Source of the DNA: Fulvivirgaceae bacterium JP3-4
Lineage (GTDB): Bacteria > Bacteroidota > Bacteroidia > Cytophagales > Cyclobacteriaceae
DNA: 64,000 bases
Direction of reading: 5' to 3'
Assembly (NCBI GenBank): GCA_029309925.1
Contig: JARKND010000001.1
Coordinates: forward strand, 992,001-1,056,000
Numbering within the stretch: position 1 is the first letter of the stretch; every line of letters begins with the position of its first letter. Shown one piece after another: positions 46,658-55,931 of the stretch. The position numbers and the translations under genes are program-made. The notes beneath the pieces were generated by a model. The model was not told the origin of the DNA, searched no databases, and worked only from the letters and a program-made list of their open reading frames with translations.

Positions 46658-47647
46658 TTGAATACTTTTAAAAGTTTTGAAACACAATTATATAAAGTAA
46701 ACGATAAGTCGTTTGAGGATATTGCGTTATCGGTTTTTCGGTTCCAGGCCGCAAATAACCCAGTCTACGGTAGTTACATTTCGAACCTTCGCCTAAATGT
46801 CGATAAAATTCATACCGTCAGTGATATTCCTTTTTTGCCGATCTCATTTTTTAAAACAAAGGCAATAAAGACGGGGGAATGGGCATCGGAAACCATTTTC
46901 GGCAGCAGTGGCACGACCGGTTCCGCGACAAGCGCGCATCATGTGGCAGACCTGCAGTTCTATTTAAGGCATGCAGTCAGGTGCTTTGAATACTTTTTTG
47001 GAAGCATCCGCGATTACCATTTTCTCGCATTGCTCCCGTCATATCTGGAGCGCACAAATTCTTCGCTTGTAGCCATGATCGATCATTTTATAAAGCAATC
47101 GGAGTCTGCTCATTCTGGATTTTATCTCCACGACACGGAAAAACTGCTCTGGGACCTTCAGCAATTGAAAACAGGGAAAAAAAAGGTGATTCTTTGGGGC
47201 GTTTCATTTGCCTTGCTGGATCTGGCCGAAAAACAGCGTCCTGACCTGGGCCACTGCATTGTTTTTGAGACCGGAGGGATGAAAGGGAGAAGGAGGGAAA
47301 TTACACGTGATGAATTACACGAAAGTCTGCGTGATGGACTGAATGCGAGGCATATTTATTCCGAGTATGGAATGACAGAAATGCTGTCACAGTGCTATTC
47401 AAAAGGCGAGGCTCAGTTTTATTGTCCACCTTGGGTGCGGGTAATAGGCCGCGACACCTCGGATCCGTTTCAGAAAGGGTTACAAAATCAAACCTGCGGG
47501 ATTAACGTTGTCGACCTCGCAAACTGGCATTCTATTTCCTTCATCGAAACGGAGGATATTGGAAAATCCTTTGAAAATGGCACTTTTGAGGTTCTTGGCA
47601 GGCTGGATAACTCCGAAATTCGGGGTTGCAACCTGATGGTCGAATAG
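46658..47647 (+). CDS. LuxE-like acyl-protein synthetase
   Basis: 329 residues from a TTG start. It matches the LuxE/acyl-protein synthetase family of the adenylating superfamily: P-loop-like FGSSGTTGSATSAHHV at ~80, LPSYLERTNSSLVAMIDHFI, FETGGMKGRRREIT, and the YSEYGMTEMLSQCY motif. LuxE activates fatty acids as acyl-AMP for bioluminescence, but no lux genes are here; in Bacteroidota such proteins probably load acyl or aryl groups in unknown pathways. Missing LuxC/LuxD, so the substrate is open. Confidence 0.85.
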   Translation: MNTFKSFETQLYKVNDKSFEDIALSVFRFQAANNPVYGSYISNLRLNVDKIHTVSDIPFLPISFFKTKAIKTGEWASETIFGSSGTTGSATSAHHVADLQFYLRHAVRCFEYFFGSIRDYHFLALLPSYLERTNSSLVAMIDHFIKQSESAHSGFYLHDTEKLLWDLQQLKTGKKKVILWGVSFALLDLAEKQRPDLGHCIVFETGGMKGRRREITRDELHESLRDGLNARHIYSEYGMTEMLSQCYSKGEAQFYCPPWVRVIGRDTSDPFQKGLQNQTCGINVVDLANWHSISFIETEDIGKSFENGTFEVLGRLDNSEIRGCNLMVE

Positions 47648-47684
47648 ACAATCCGGAAGACAGGAGGGTGATATTGCCGGTTAA

Positions 47685-47715
47685 TTTGTTTTCTTCTTAA
47701 AGAATTTTATTTTTG
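47685..47715 (+). promoter_or_regulatory. Promoter of the 40-residue lipoprotein gene
   Basis: TTTG (47685-47688), 19-nt spacer, TATTTTTG (47708-47715): a full match to the Bacteroidota -33/-7 pattern TTG-N19-TAnnTTTG. The -7 box ends 32 bp upstream of the ATG at 47748. Confidence 0.65.
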
Positions 47716-47747
47716 TTAATAGACAAGCCAACTCTAAAGCTAAAAAA

Positions 47748-47870
47748 ATGAAAAAAATCGTCCTGTTAGTAGCTTTCGCAGCGTTTTTGAGCGCATGCAG
47801 CCAGTACACTTGCCCTACTTACGCCAAGAAGGAAGCTCCTAAAAAGTCTGAGTCAGAAAAAAGGATCTGA
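47748..47870 (+). CDS. Small lipoprotein (40 aa)
   Basis: Reads MKKIVLLVAFAAFLSACSQY to start, then a short Cys/Pro segment and a Lys/Glu-rich tail, stop TGA at 47868-47870. The lipobox LSAC at 14-17 predicts a mature lipopeptide of about 24 residues. A near-perfect promoter precedes it. Similar tiny lipoproteins with CPTYAK-like segments occur in Bacteroidota; function unknown. Its stop directly abuts the end of the convergent regulator gene. Confidence 0.8.
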   Translation: MKKIVLLVAFAAFLSACSQYTCPTYAKKEAPKKSESEKRI

Positions 47871-49022
47871 TTACAGGTACTTCTCGACATCCTGTGGTGA
47901 TATCTCCTCACCACTCATAATTACCAGACGTTCAACAACGTTTCTAAGTTCGCGGATATTCCCTGTCCAGTTGTGTGCTTTTAGTGCGGTCAATGCTTTT
48001 TCATTGATCTCTTTCTTTTTTGCTCCGTATTCTTCCGCGATGTCTTCCAGGAATTTATTGGTCAGCAAACCGATATCGTCTTTGCGCTCGTTCAGCGATG
48101 GAACTTTGATCACAATCACGCTGAGGCGATGATATAGATCTTCGCGAAAGCGGTTCTCCTGAATTTCCTTCCTGAGATCTTTATTAGTCGCAGCGACAAC
48201 GCGTACATTCACCGTGATCTCTTTGTCACCACCCACCCGCGTGATCTTATTTTCCTGTAACGCACGCAGTACCTTTGCCTGTGCTGACAAACTCATATCT
48301 CCGATCTCGTCAAGGAATAAAGTGCCACCCTCAGCAAGCTCAAACTTTCCGATGCGTTGTTTGATCGCGGACGTGAACGAACCTTTTTCATGACCAAACA
48401 ATTCGCTCTCGATGAGCTCGGACGGGATTGCTGCACAGTTCACTTCCACCATCGGTCCATTCGCCCTTTTGCTGTTCTCATGCAGCGACTTTGCGACCAA
48501 TTCTTTTCCCGAACCGTTAGGTCCTGTGATGAGCACGCGCGCATCGGTCGGGGCAACCTTGTCGATCATCTCCCGCATTTGCTTTACAGGCTCGGACTCA
48601 CCGATCATCTCGTATTTTTTCGAGATTTTTTTCTTGAGATTTTTCGTCTCCCTGATCAGTGAAGTTTTGTCGAGCGCGTTTCGCAGCGTAATCTCCAGGC
48701 GCCCGAGGTCAAAAGGTTTTTGCAGGAAGTCAAATGCTCCTTTCTTCACTGCTTCCACAGCAATGTCGATGTTGCCGTGCGCTGATATGATTACGAAGTT
48801 GGTCGGAATGCCAGCCTCCTTGGATTTGTCAAGAACTTCCAGACCGTCCATCTTCGGCATTTTGATGTCGCAGATGCAGAGGTCGTAAATTCCCTGCTCC
48901 AGTTTTTGAAATCCTTCTACACCATCCTTCGCTTCGTCTACTTCGTGATTTTTATCGAGCAGTATTTCCTTCAGAATAGCACGGATTTTTGAATCGTCCT
49001 CAACAACCAGGATTTTAGACAT
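47871..49022 (-). CDS. NtrC-like regulator without DNA-binding domain
   Basis: 383 residues from MSKILVVEDDSKIRAILKEI. Receiver (Asp in LCICDIKMPKMDG), then an AAA+ sigma-54 interaction domain: Walker A GPNGSGKE, ELFGHEKGSFTSAIKQR, Walker B GGTLFLDEIGDM, and the arginine-finger region RVVAATNKDLRKE. The protein ends at ISPQDVEKYL with no Fis-type HTH. The sigma-54 contact loop reads GSFTSA instead of GAFTGA. From memory this GSFTSA form is usual in Cytophagia NtrX-like proteins. It may act without binding DNA or without sigma-54. Confidence 0.93.
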   Translation of the reverse strand: MSKILVVEDDSKIRAILKEILLDKNHEVDEAKDGVEGFQKLEQGIYDLCICDIKMPKMDGLEVLDKSKEAGIPTNFVIISAHGNIDIAVEAVKKGAFDFLQKPFDLGRLEITLRNALDKTSLIRETKNLKKKISKKYEMIGESEPVKQMREMIDKVAPTDARVLITGPNGSGKELVAKSLHENSKRANGPMVEVNCAAIPSELIESELFGHEKGSFTSAIKQRIGKFELAEGGTLFLDEIGDMSLSAQAKVLRALQENKITRVGGDKEITVNVRVVAATNKDLRKEIQENRFREDLYHRLSVIVIKVPSLNERKDDIGLLTNKFLEDIAEEYGAKKKEINEKALTALKAHNWTGNIRELRNVVERLVIMSGEEISPQDVEKYL

Positions 49023-49122
49023 AGTAATCGTTTCAAATTTGGTCTCAAAGTAAGTGTTTAAAGCACCAATAACCAATAATCAAATTCCAAATAGAGTCAT
49101 GAAGTCGATTGAGATGCGCACA

Positions 49123-49440
49123 TGAAAAAAACCAGGCACCAATAACCAAAGGGAGACCGACTATTGGAACATCGGTACTCACTGTTTGGAATTTGATATT
49201 GATTATTGGAATTTCTTTTTGACCTCCAAAAAAGATCAGGCACCAATGACCAAAACTCAAATGGGACCGACTATTGGAACATCGGTACTCACCATTTGGA
49301 ATTTGATTATTAATTATTGGAATTTCTTTTTGGCTTCCAAAAAGAGGACCAGGCATCAATAGCCAAAACCCAAAGCGAGACCACGTTTTGAAACATGGTC
49401 CTTACCATTTGAAATTTGGTTATTGATTATTGGTTATTAC
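49123..49440. repeat. Three tandem hairpin-forming repeats (~110 bp)
   Basis: Three imperfect copies starting near 49130, 49238 and 49347, each with CAGGCACCAATAACCAAA, ACTATTGGAACATCGGTACT and TTTGGAATTTGATTATTGG. CCAATAACCAAA words pair with the TTTGG...TTATTGG words of the same unit. Occupies most of the 438-bp gap between the regulator start and the rnpB 3' end. Confidence 0.8.
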
Positions 49441-49460
49441 TTTTTTGTTTCAAAAAAAGT
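49439..49460 (-). terminator. AT-rich hairpin at the rnpB 3' end
   Basis: ACTTTTTTG/CAAAAAAAGT arms with a 3-4 nt loop lie directly after the RNase P RNA on its strand. It is AT-rich and less stable than a classical terminator but carries its own T tract. Confidence 0.45.
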
Positions 49461-49851
49461 AGCAAGTCTGTAAGCCGGGTTCTGTTCCTCCCGACTTTTA
49501 CATCGGGATACCTTACCATTTATCTAGCCCGGATGTCACCATCAGGGTCAAGCGATCTACCCATCACGCTGAAATTCCTGCGAGCAGCAGAATCCCTTTC
49601 AGGAGCGTGACCTATTTGATTTTACAACTCGTAAGGTTTACCATGCGCCCTGCATCGCTGCAGAACCGGTGAGCTCTTACCTCACCTTTTCACCTTTTCC
49701 CCGACAAGTCAGGGTAGTTTGTTTTCTGTGGCACTTTCTGTACTGCTGACTGTTACATCAGCAGCCCTTCCCGTTAGGAAGTACGATGCTCTGTGTTGCC
49801 CGGACTTTCCTCCCTGCACTTGCATGCCGGGCGATAAGGCAACTTGCTGCT
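49461..49851 (-). ncRNA. rnpB: RNase P RNA
   Basis: Catalytic RNA that removes tRNA 5' leaders. On the minus strand the universal segments appear in order: GGGAGGAAAGTCCGGGCAAC, ACAGAAAACAAACTACC, GGTGAAAAGGTGAGGTAAGA with GAGCTCACCGG, and the 3' end AACCCGGCTTACAGACTTGC. The 5' GCAAGT pairs with ACTTGC at the 3' end (P1). About 390 nt, class A. Ends are set by P1 and may be off by a few bases. Confidence 0.95.
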
Positions 49852-49874
49852 GCAAAGATACAAGGCGCAAGGCG

Positions 49875-49995
49875 CAAATACCAAAAATCCAAGATCCAAG
49901 ATCCAAATACCAAAAAACAAAACCCAAGGGTTTCAACTTCTCCTTGGGCTTTGACATTTGGATTTTGGCTTTTGGATCTTGGAATCTGGTATTTG
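49875..49995. repeat. Long hairpin of CCAAGATCCAAAT words
   Basis: Left arm 49875-49929 (CAAATACC...CCCAAGG) and right arm 49942-49995 (CCTTGGG...GGTATTTG) are imperfect reverse complements about 54 bp long with a 12-bp loop. It fills the gap between the rnpB 5' end and the stop codon of the 50004-50402 gene. Confidence 0.85.
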
Positions 49996-50003
49996 TTGTT
50001 TCG

Positions 50004-50402
50004 CTAATGTATGTCTTGTCCCGTCAGCCTGTACTCATAGTGGTCTGCCAGCTGCGCTACTTCTTGTATCATCTCCTTCACCTGCGCTTCAGATGCTGTT
50101 GAAGGAAGGCATGATGCTTCTACTTTAAGATAGCCATCTTCCACAACAAACTTGCTGTAGTCGAAGCTTGCGTTTTGTTCCATGAGCATTTTAAGGTCGA
50201 TGCTCGAATTGTATTCGCAAACCTTCGATGTAAATACTGCCTGATCGCGGCCCGACACAGGACTCTTCTGCGTGACGGCAAGCACCGTTTGAAACCTACT
50301 CTTATCCAAGGGCACCACGATGACCGACTTAGTGTGGTCATAGTCTGTAAACTGGCCACCGATCTGGTCAGCGTATTGTTTTACGGTATTGATCACATTC
50401 AT
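50004..50402 (-). CDS. Conserved hypothetical protein (132 aa)
   Basis: Soluble alpha/beta protein without signal peptide; begins MNVINTVKQYADQIGG, contains a basic strand segment VIVVPLDKSRFQTVLAV, and ends in a helix. No domain recognised; the fold might be a small type III chaperone-like or YbjN-like domain, but this is a guess. Monocistronic, upstream of the long hairpin. Confidence 0.65.
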   Translation of the reverse strand: MNVINTVKQYADQIGGQFTDYDHTKSVIVVPLDKSRFQTVLAVTQKSPVSGRDQAVFTSKVCEYNSSIDLKMLMEQNASFDYSKFVVEDGYLKVEASCLPSTASEAQVKEMIQEVAQLADHYEYRLTGQDIH

Positions 50403-50479
50403 AAGGGGATGGTTTAGTATTACGAAATGAAGTTACTAAAACGCTGGGGAAGGCGGTTTGCCCGATCGAATTATATTTT

Positions 50480-51367
50480 TCAGAAGTAAAAGGCTCTGAA
50501 TTCAGCCTTATTTCTTGAAAACAGGAGGGTGGGGCCGGGGATTTTGATGATGTTAGCCGCAAACAGCAGCGTCTTTACGAGCTTCGACCGTGTGGGAATG
50601 GCGGTGACGTCAAAGTCAATCGACAGGTAAAACTCCCGATAAGGAGAATAGCCGCCCGCTTCGTTTTCAGAATCGCGTGAGTACACCATGCCGTTGGCGC
50701 CATATCCCACTGCGATGTTAAGCCACTTCGGGAAACGTGTGAATTTGTCGATGTCGAAGCTGAGCCAGTACGTCTGACCATTGTAGTCCTTAAAAATCTG
50801 GCTTGTGAAATTTTCTCCGAGGAGCTGAGGTCGCAAAGGCGCGTAGCCGGTTTGATGAAAAGAGAATTTTGGATGGATGCGGATCTCATTCCATAATTTT
50901 TTTTGTCCCAGGAAAAATACCGGCCCTGCTGCGTCAGCAATTAAATCGCCAGGCGAAGCACCATAGTCTGCTGCATAGCCATCAAATAATTCGATTGGTG
51001 CGGTGATCAGGAAACCAGCAACAGCACCCGCCAGATCTGCGCGTGTCGGCTTCACGCCAGACCATTGCAAAACCTGCGAGCTTCCGTAGCTAAAGTAAAA
51101 GCTGGAAAAGAAATGTCCCACTTTATCGACCTGTTTCCATTCTGCATTGTCATTAAAAAAAGTAAACGGTTGACTCGGTGAATCCTTGTACCAAAGTTGA
51201 TACAAACCTGCATACGTTGCGGGAAGAACCACTGCTGAAGAAATGATCACGGTGTTGAGGCGCCTTCGGTTGAGCGTGTCGCTTTGCGCGCAGCCCGCGT
51301 GAACGAAGCACGCATGGAGAAGAACGCAAAGCGCGAATTTTTTACTCTCCGCCACCATCTTCTTCAT
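50480..51367 (-). CDS. DUF2279 (YfiM-like) protein
   Basis: 295 residues from MKKMVAESKKFALCVLLHAC; an ATG at 51385 is possible. Signal peptide ends near CAQS. The body has the DUF2279 pattern (KVGHFFSSFYFSYGSSQVLQ, SPGDLIADAAGPVFF), seen in membrane-associated Bacteroidota proteins. Function unknown. Its start overlaps the end of tamB by ~26 bp, so it belongs to that operon. Confidence 0.82.
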   Translation of the reverse strand: MKKMVAESKKFALCVLLHACFVHAGCAQSDTLNRRRLNTVIISSAVVLPATYAGLYQLWYKDSPSQPFTFFNDNAEWKQVDKVGHFFSSFYFSYGSSQVLQWSGVKPTRADLAGAVAGFLITAPIELFDGYAADYGASPGDLIADAAGPVFFLGQKKLWNEIRIHPKFSFHQTGYAPLRPQLLGENFTSQIFKDYNGQTYWLSFDIDKFTRFPKWLNIAVGYGANGMVYSRDSENEAGGYSPYREFYLSIDFDVTAIPTRSKLVKTLLFAANIIKIPGPTLLFSRNKAEFRAFYF

Positions 51368-54300
51368 TTTTGGTAGCTTCTTCATTTACATCTTCATCCA
51401 CTGGCTGCTCTTCTCTTCTCTTGCGCGCAGATTTCCAGATATCCTTAATGGCGTTGAAACTCTGTGTGTGGCTTAAACTTACCCCTGCCGTAACCGTTGT
51501 ACCGGTGCCCAGCGAGTTGAGGATCGGGTTGAAGTTTGTACGGTTGTACATTTTTATTTTGAGCTTCCCGTCAGGGGTGAGCAGGTAATCAACGGTCCAG
51601 TCTCCGGCAATTGCGCTGACCTGGTTGCCTGTATTGTTCGGAGCTGTTGTTGTGTTCTGCCCGTAGAAGGTGCCATCTCGTGTGACGCGCAATCGTCCAT
51701 TGAGGAATGTGTAAGAAAGTCTCAACTGAAAAGTGTTGTATGCTTCATTGTCGAAGGTGGCAAGGTCAACATCTATTTCAAGATTTTCATCCACCTGGCT
51801 CACAAAGTTGCTGAGCTGATTCGACAGCAATTCGCTCACACTATTCACGATCGATCCGCTCGTGTTGAATGCATCAGGTGGCGAAAATCTGCGGAGTATG
51901 ATCAGACTGAAAACCTGGCGATTGAGTTCCTGCTCGTCAATACGATTTTTGAATGCCTGAAACTCGAAGTCCAGACGAATTGCTCTCGTGCCGATGGAGA
52001 CGCTTTGTGGCAGATCGCGCGCAACGATATCGAACCTGATGTCGGGCTTGAGCATGAGGCCGTCAACTTCAAGCAATACCTGCACCGGGTATTTTCGCCT
52101 GAGCTGTGGGGCATTGCGTTCATCGTCATTGAGTGTTTGTGTGATGATAGGTGCGAACGATGCATTCTGATTGTATGAAGCGTCAAGATCAAGCGTTGCT
52201 TTGTAAGGATCGCCAAACCAGGTTATCCTGCTGCCGGGTTTGATTTCGAAATCCTTATTGACGATGTCGTAGAGCGTGAAGTTGTATTTTCCCTCTGTGA
52301 ACACGAATGGCCCGAACATGTTGAATTCACCTTTGGTATCCAGCTGAAGTTGGATTTCGCCTTTCCCGCGTCCGCGGATAATATCTCCTGCTTTACGGTC
52401 AAGAATGATCTCGCAATACGCGTCAGGCGTTACATCAAGATTGAAGTCTATGGTGATTCCCGTGAGGTCAAGTTTGTTTCGCTCTTTTTCCTGTAAGGAT
52501 TTCTGGAACGTAGAGTCCTTGAAACTGACAAATTTTAGATACGTGCTTTGCGTGACTTCAGACTCCTGATCAAACGGTATGGATATACGCGTGTTTTTGT
52601 CAGTGCGCGCGTTGGCGGTAAAGCGAAGGTTGTTCACCGGACCGAAGATGTTGAGATCGCCTGTGGCATATCCCTGGCCAAAGAACAAACTGTTGTCTTT
52701 TTCTGAGGTGTTGAGTACCTGCAGGTTTCGGTAAGTGGCGTCAATGTTGATACGCGTTTCGCGGAAGTCGCGGTGTGAAATTGTTCCACTTAGTGTTCCC
52801 TTGTTGTTCAGGTTATCGGTAAGCTGAATGTTTTTAAAATAGATTGAGTTTGGTGACAACCCTACAATCCCGGTAAAATTGTAATGTACTCTCGTATAGT
52901 TGATCGTGATCTGCCCGTCAGCAACCTGTCCTTCGCCCGTGATGGCGGGAGAGGCAAGCTTTCCCGAAATCCTGTAGTCACCCGAAATTGAACCATTGAT
53001 GTTTGAGAACATGTAGTCGAAAAAAGGCTCGATGATTTTGAGATTTGCCTTGTCAAGGTGCGCGTTTACATCAAGGGGATTACCGGTGCGTGAGGGATTG
53101 TAGTCTCCGGTGACATTGACAATGCGTTTGCTTCCGCGATCCACAAAAAAGTCGATGACGAATTTATTCTCAAGCGTATCCCACCTGTTTTTTCCTTCGA
53201 TGTTTCCAACCAGGAAATTGTCAACAGTAAGACTATCGATGCGAAGGTCATTCTGTACGAAGGGATCGTAGTAGAAATTGCTCAGATCAAAATCGGCATC
53301 GAGTGTGCCTGTAAGCTTTCGGCCGGTCAATGGATTAAGAATTGACAGATCAAGATCACTTACCTGCAGGGACATGATCCTCGATGGATCTGTCGAAAGC
53401 ATTCCATCAAACAATACGAACTCATTCTTATGCTCGAATTTCAGATCATGCACGATGACATCGCGCTTTTTTATCGTAACGACATTTTGCTCATCTATCA
53501 CCCACGACTTGTCAAGCAGGTTTATTGTTGACGGCAGCATTCTCACTTGCGTGCTGTCTTTCAGAAAATCAACAGCGCCTTTTAAGCGCACATAGTTGGT
53601 TTGATTTTCCTGTTCCGCATCGATCCCGAAGTCGATGTGGTTTTTATTCCAGATACCTTCAACGATCAGGTTTTTGGTTGAAAGTTTATCTGTGATCACC
53701 TGTCGTTGCGAGTTAACAAACGCCATCGCCAGTACGCTTGTACTGTCTGCAATTTTCGATGCTGTAATTTCCGCTTCCGTCTTGAGGAACAAGGTATTGT
53801 TTAAACCCAATGAATCCATGCTGGCAAATGCCTGCAGGATTGTTGTATAACCGCTGGTGAATTTTCCTTCCACTTTCGTGTTATTTGAAAGCAGGAGATT
53901 GATCTGCAGAAGGTCGGAGAGCGGATCGATGTCTTTCAGGTTTACATTGAAATTGGCCTGATAAGTTTTCGGGCGATAGTTTTCGGTAGCGTAGTACTGC
54001 TGAATTTCCTGCTGATCATTCCGAACGTTAAGCAAAACTTCCCTGACAAGCTTTTCAATGTCTTTTGAAATATCAGTCAACAGGAAATCCCCTTTCACCT
54101 CGCCATCGACCAGCGTGGAATTTACAAATACTGCGCGCTGGTTGTGAGACCGCTCTGCTTTCAGGTTTACACTTGGCAATGCAAGCTTCTCACCATCATA
54201 GTGAATAACAAAATCTTTCAGGTCTGCGGTGCCGCTCAGGCTGTCAAGGTGCAGACCGCGTGTATTAACGTTGAGCGCAGAATGGAGAAAGATGCTCTTT

Positions 54301-55928
54301 GATGTAAGGTTCAGGTTATGGAGGTACGCAGTATCCAGTTGTGCCTGTACCTTGATCAGGTCCTGTCCTTCGCGCAAGTCTACCGAACCCTCTGCCGTAA
54401 ATTGAAGATTGGCATCATCGATCTTGAAGAACCCACTGAAAAGTTGGGACGCAAACCTGGCGTTCGTTTCAATGTTGGTGTAATTGTATTTACGGATGCC
54501 GATAGAGCTTACCCGTCCATTGAGTGTAAAATCAGCTTTATCTTTAGTAAGACCTTTTCCTTTTACTTTCCCGCTGAGCGAAACGCGTTGAAAGTTAACC
54601 GTGTCTTTAAGATACGATCCCATGTCGAAATCCTGGAGTGTCAGTTGGCCGCTGTAGACTGAACGATCAAAATCCTGTTCATTTACCTTGAAGTTAATAT
54701 CTGACCGAATGCTTCCCAGGCGACTGTCGACACTTCCTTTGGCAACAAAATCGTGCGGGTAGCCGAGAAACTGGCCGTCAAGCCCTACGCGACCGATAGG
54801 CGTTAGCCTGTTCACCACTTCATCATTGATAACAAAGGCGAGATCGTTAAAATCAAGCTGTGAGTTTTTTAGATCGAGGATGATGAAGGTTTCTGCGATG
54901 TCAGGCAGTCCATCCATGTCAAGCGAGCCGCGAAGGACGGTGTTGCCCGTTGCCACTTCCATTTGCGTGAACCGGAAGTTGTTCACACGCCCGTTAAACC
55001 TGCCGTTCAGCAGAATCGGCTTCGTCATATTTTTGACGTCCGGGGCGAACAGGGCGAGGTCGCGCGGTTGAAGCAAAGTTTTCTTCAACGTTGCTTTTAC
55101 ATTTACTTTCTCAATGAAATCGCTGAGCTCGCGCTGGCCGTTGAATGTGAACTGGATGCTGTCGGAGATGAAGCTGTCGTTCACTTTCAGATTTATTCCA
55201 AAAAATTCCATGCTGGCCTGCGATAGCCGGAAGAAGGTAGAAAGCTCTTTAATATTCAGGTCTGCATGCCTGTCTGTTGCGATCAGCGTTGTAATGTTGA
55301 ATTCGGTTGTATCACCTAGTACCAGAAAATTCTGAAGTTGTGCTTCATCAATGTCAAATCCGAAGTGGTTGTAGTTGAATCCGGTTTTTACTGAATCCCT
55401 GTCCTGGTCAACGTAAGTAAAATTGCTGCCGGCTACTACTGCCTCGCCTATGTTAATGCGCTGTGTCCGGCCTGAACCGCGCGCGGCACCGTAGTTTTCA
55501 TTGATGCGGTCGACAAAGACGTTGATATTAAGGTTGCGGGCAGTGTCTGACTCATTGATCTTTGTGACGAACACACGGGCATTTTCGACCGACACGCCAT
55601 CGATGTTAATATCATTTTGTTTCGTGACGAGTGTGCTCAGCTTGAAATTAACCAGGATCGTCTCCGCATTGATCATCTCGTTGTTCTCAGGATCGATCAC
55701 ACGCACGCCCGCTAACTCCAACCGGTCAAACCAGAGGAGGCGAAATGTTTCGATTGAGGAGTTGAAACCAACAACTTTGGAGAAGCTGCCCAGGTAGCGG
55801 TCAATCAGGTAATCCTGTACCGCGGGGATCTGAAGCGTCAAAAACGCAGAAATAAACACAAAGACTATACTCGTTATGGTATAGGCCAATATTTTCCGAA
55901 TGCGTTTTTTAATAACTTGCCGGTTCAT
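51342..55928 (-). CDS. TamB-like translocation/assembly protein
   Basis: 1528 residues from MNRQVIKKRIRKILAYTITS: one N-terminal membrane anchor (~15-35), a very long beta-helical AsmA/TamB-type body, and the conserved C-terminal TamB domain (about 1100-1480; GEIQLQLDTKGEFNMFGPF, LIILRRFSP). In proteobacteria TamB spans the periplasm with TamA and is implicated in phospholipid transport and outer-membrane protein assembly. The acidic tail ends NEEDGGGE. Divergent from tsaD with only 3 bp between start codons. Confidence 0.92.
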   Translation of the reverse strand: MNRQVIKKRIRKILAYTITSIVFVFISAFLTLQIPAVQDYLIDRYLGSFSKVVGFNSSIETFRLLWFDRLELAGVRVIDPENNEMINAETILVNFKLSTLVTKQNDINIDGVSVENARVFVTKINESDTARNLNINVFVDRINENYGAARGSGRTQRINIGEAVVAGSNFTYVDQDRDSVKTGFNYNHFGFDIDEAQLQNFLVLGDTTEFNITTLIATDRHADLNIKELSTFFRLSQASMEFFGINLKVNDSFISDSIQFTFNGQRELSDFIEKVNVKATLKKTLLQPRDLALFAPDVKNMTKPILLNGRFNGRVNNFRFTQMEVATGNTVLRGSLDMDGLPDIAETFIILDLKNSQLDFNDLAFVINDEVVNRLTPIGRVGLDGQFLGYPHDFVAKGSVDSRLGSIRSDINFKVNEQDFDRSVYSGQLTLQDFDMGSYLKDTVNFQRVSLSGKVKGKGLTKDKADFTLNGRVSSIGIRKYNYTNIETNARFASQLFSGFFKIDDANLQFTAEGSVDLREGQDLIKVQAQLDTAYLHNLNLTSKSIFLHSALNVNTRGLHLDSLSGTADLKDFVIHYDGEKLALPSVNLKAERSHNQRAVFVNSTLVDGEVKGDFLLTDISKDIEKLVREVLLNVRNDQQEIQQYYATENYRPKTYQANFNVNLKDIDPLSDLLQINLLLSNNTKVEGKFTSGYTTILQAFASMDSLGLNNTLFLKTEAEITASKIADSTSVLAMAFVNSQRQVITDKLSTKNLIVEGIWNKNHIDFGIDAEQENQTNYVRLKGAVDFLKDSTQVRMLPSTINLLDKSWVIDEQNVVTIKKRDVIVHDLKFEHKNEFVLFDGMLSTDPSRIMSLQVSDLDLSILNPLTGRKLTGTLDADFDLSNFYYDPFVQNDLRIDSLTVDNFLVGNIEGKNRWDTLENKFVIDFFVDRGSKRIVNVTGDYNPSRTGNPLDVNAHLDKANLKIIEPFFDYMFSNINGSISGDYRISGKLASPAITGEGQVADGQITINYTRVHYNFTGIVGLSPNSIYFKNIQLTDNLNNKGTLSGTISHRDFRETRINIDATYRNLQVLNTSEKDNSLFFGQGYATGDLNIFGPVNNLRFTANARTDKNTRISIPFDQESEVTQSTYLKFVSFKDSTFQKSLQEKERNKLDLTGITIDFNLDVTPDAYCEIILDRKAGDIIRGRGKGEIQLQLDTKGEFNMFGPFVFTEGKYNFTLYDIVNKDFEIKPGSRITWFGDPYKATLDLDASYNQNASFAPIITQTLNDDERNAPQLRRKYPVQVLLEVDGLMLKPDIRFDIVARDLPQSVSIGTRAIRLDFEFQAFKNRIDEQELNRQVFSLIILRRFSPPDAFNTSGSIVNSVSELLSNQLSNFVSQVDENLEIDVDLATFDNEAYNTFQLRLSYTFLNGRLRVTRDGTFYGQNTTTAPNNTGNQVSAIAGDWTVDYLLTPDGKLKIKMYNRTNFNPILNSLGTGTTVTAGVSLSHTQSFNAIKDIWKSARKRREEQPVDEDVNEEATKNEEDGGGE

Positions 55929-55931
55929 TTT

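Noticed and set aside
49709-50102. Open frames of 82-127 codons over the rnpB region
   Set aside because: They lie over RNase P RNA or the adjacent long hairpin; translations are Cys/Trp-rich and unlike proteins.
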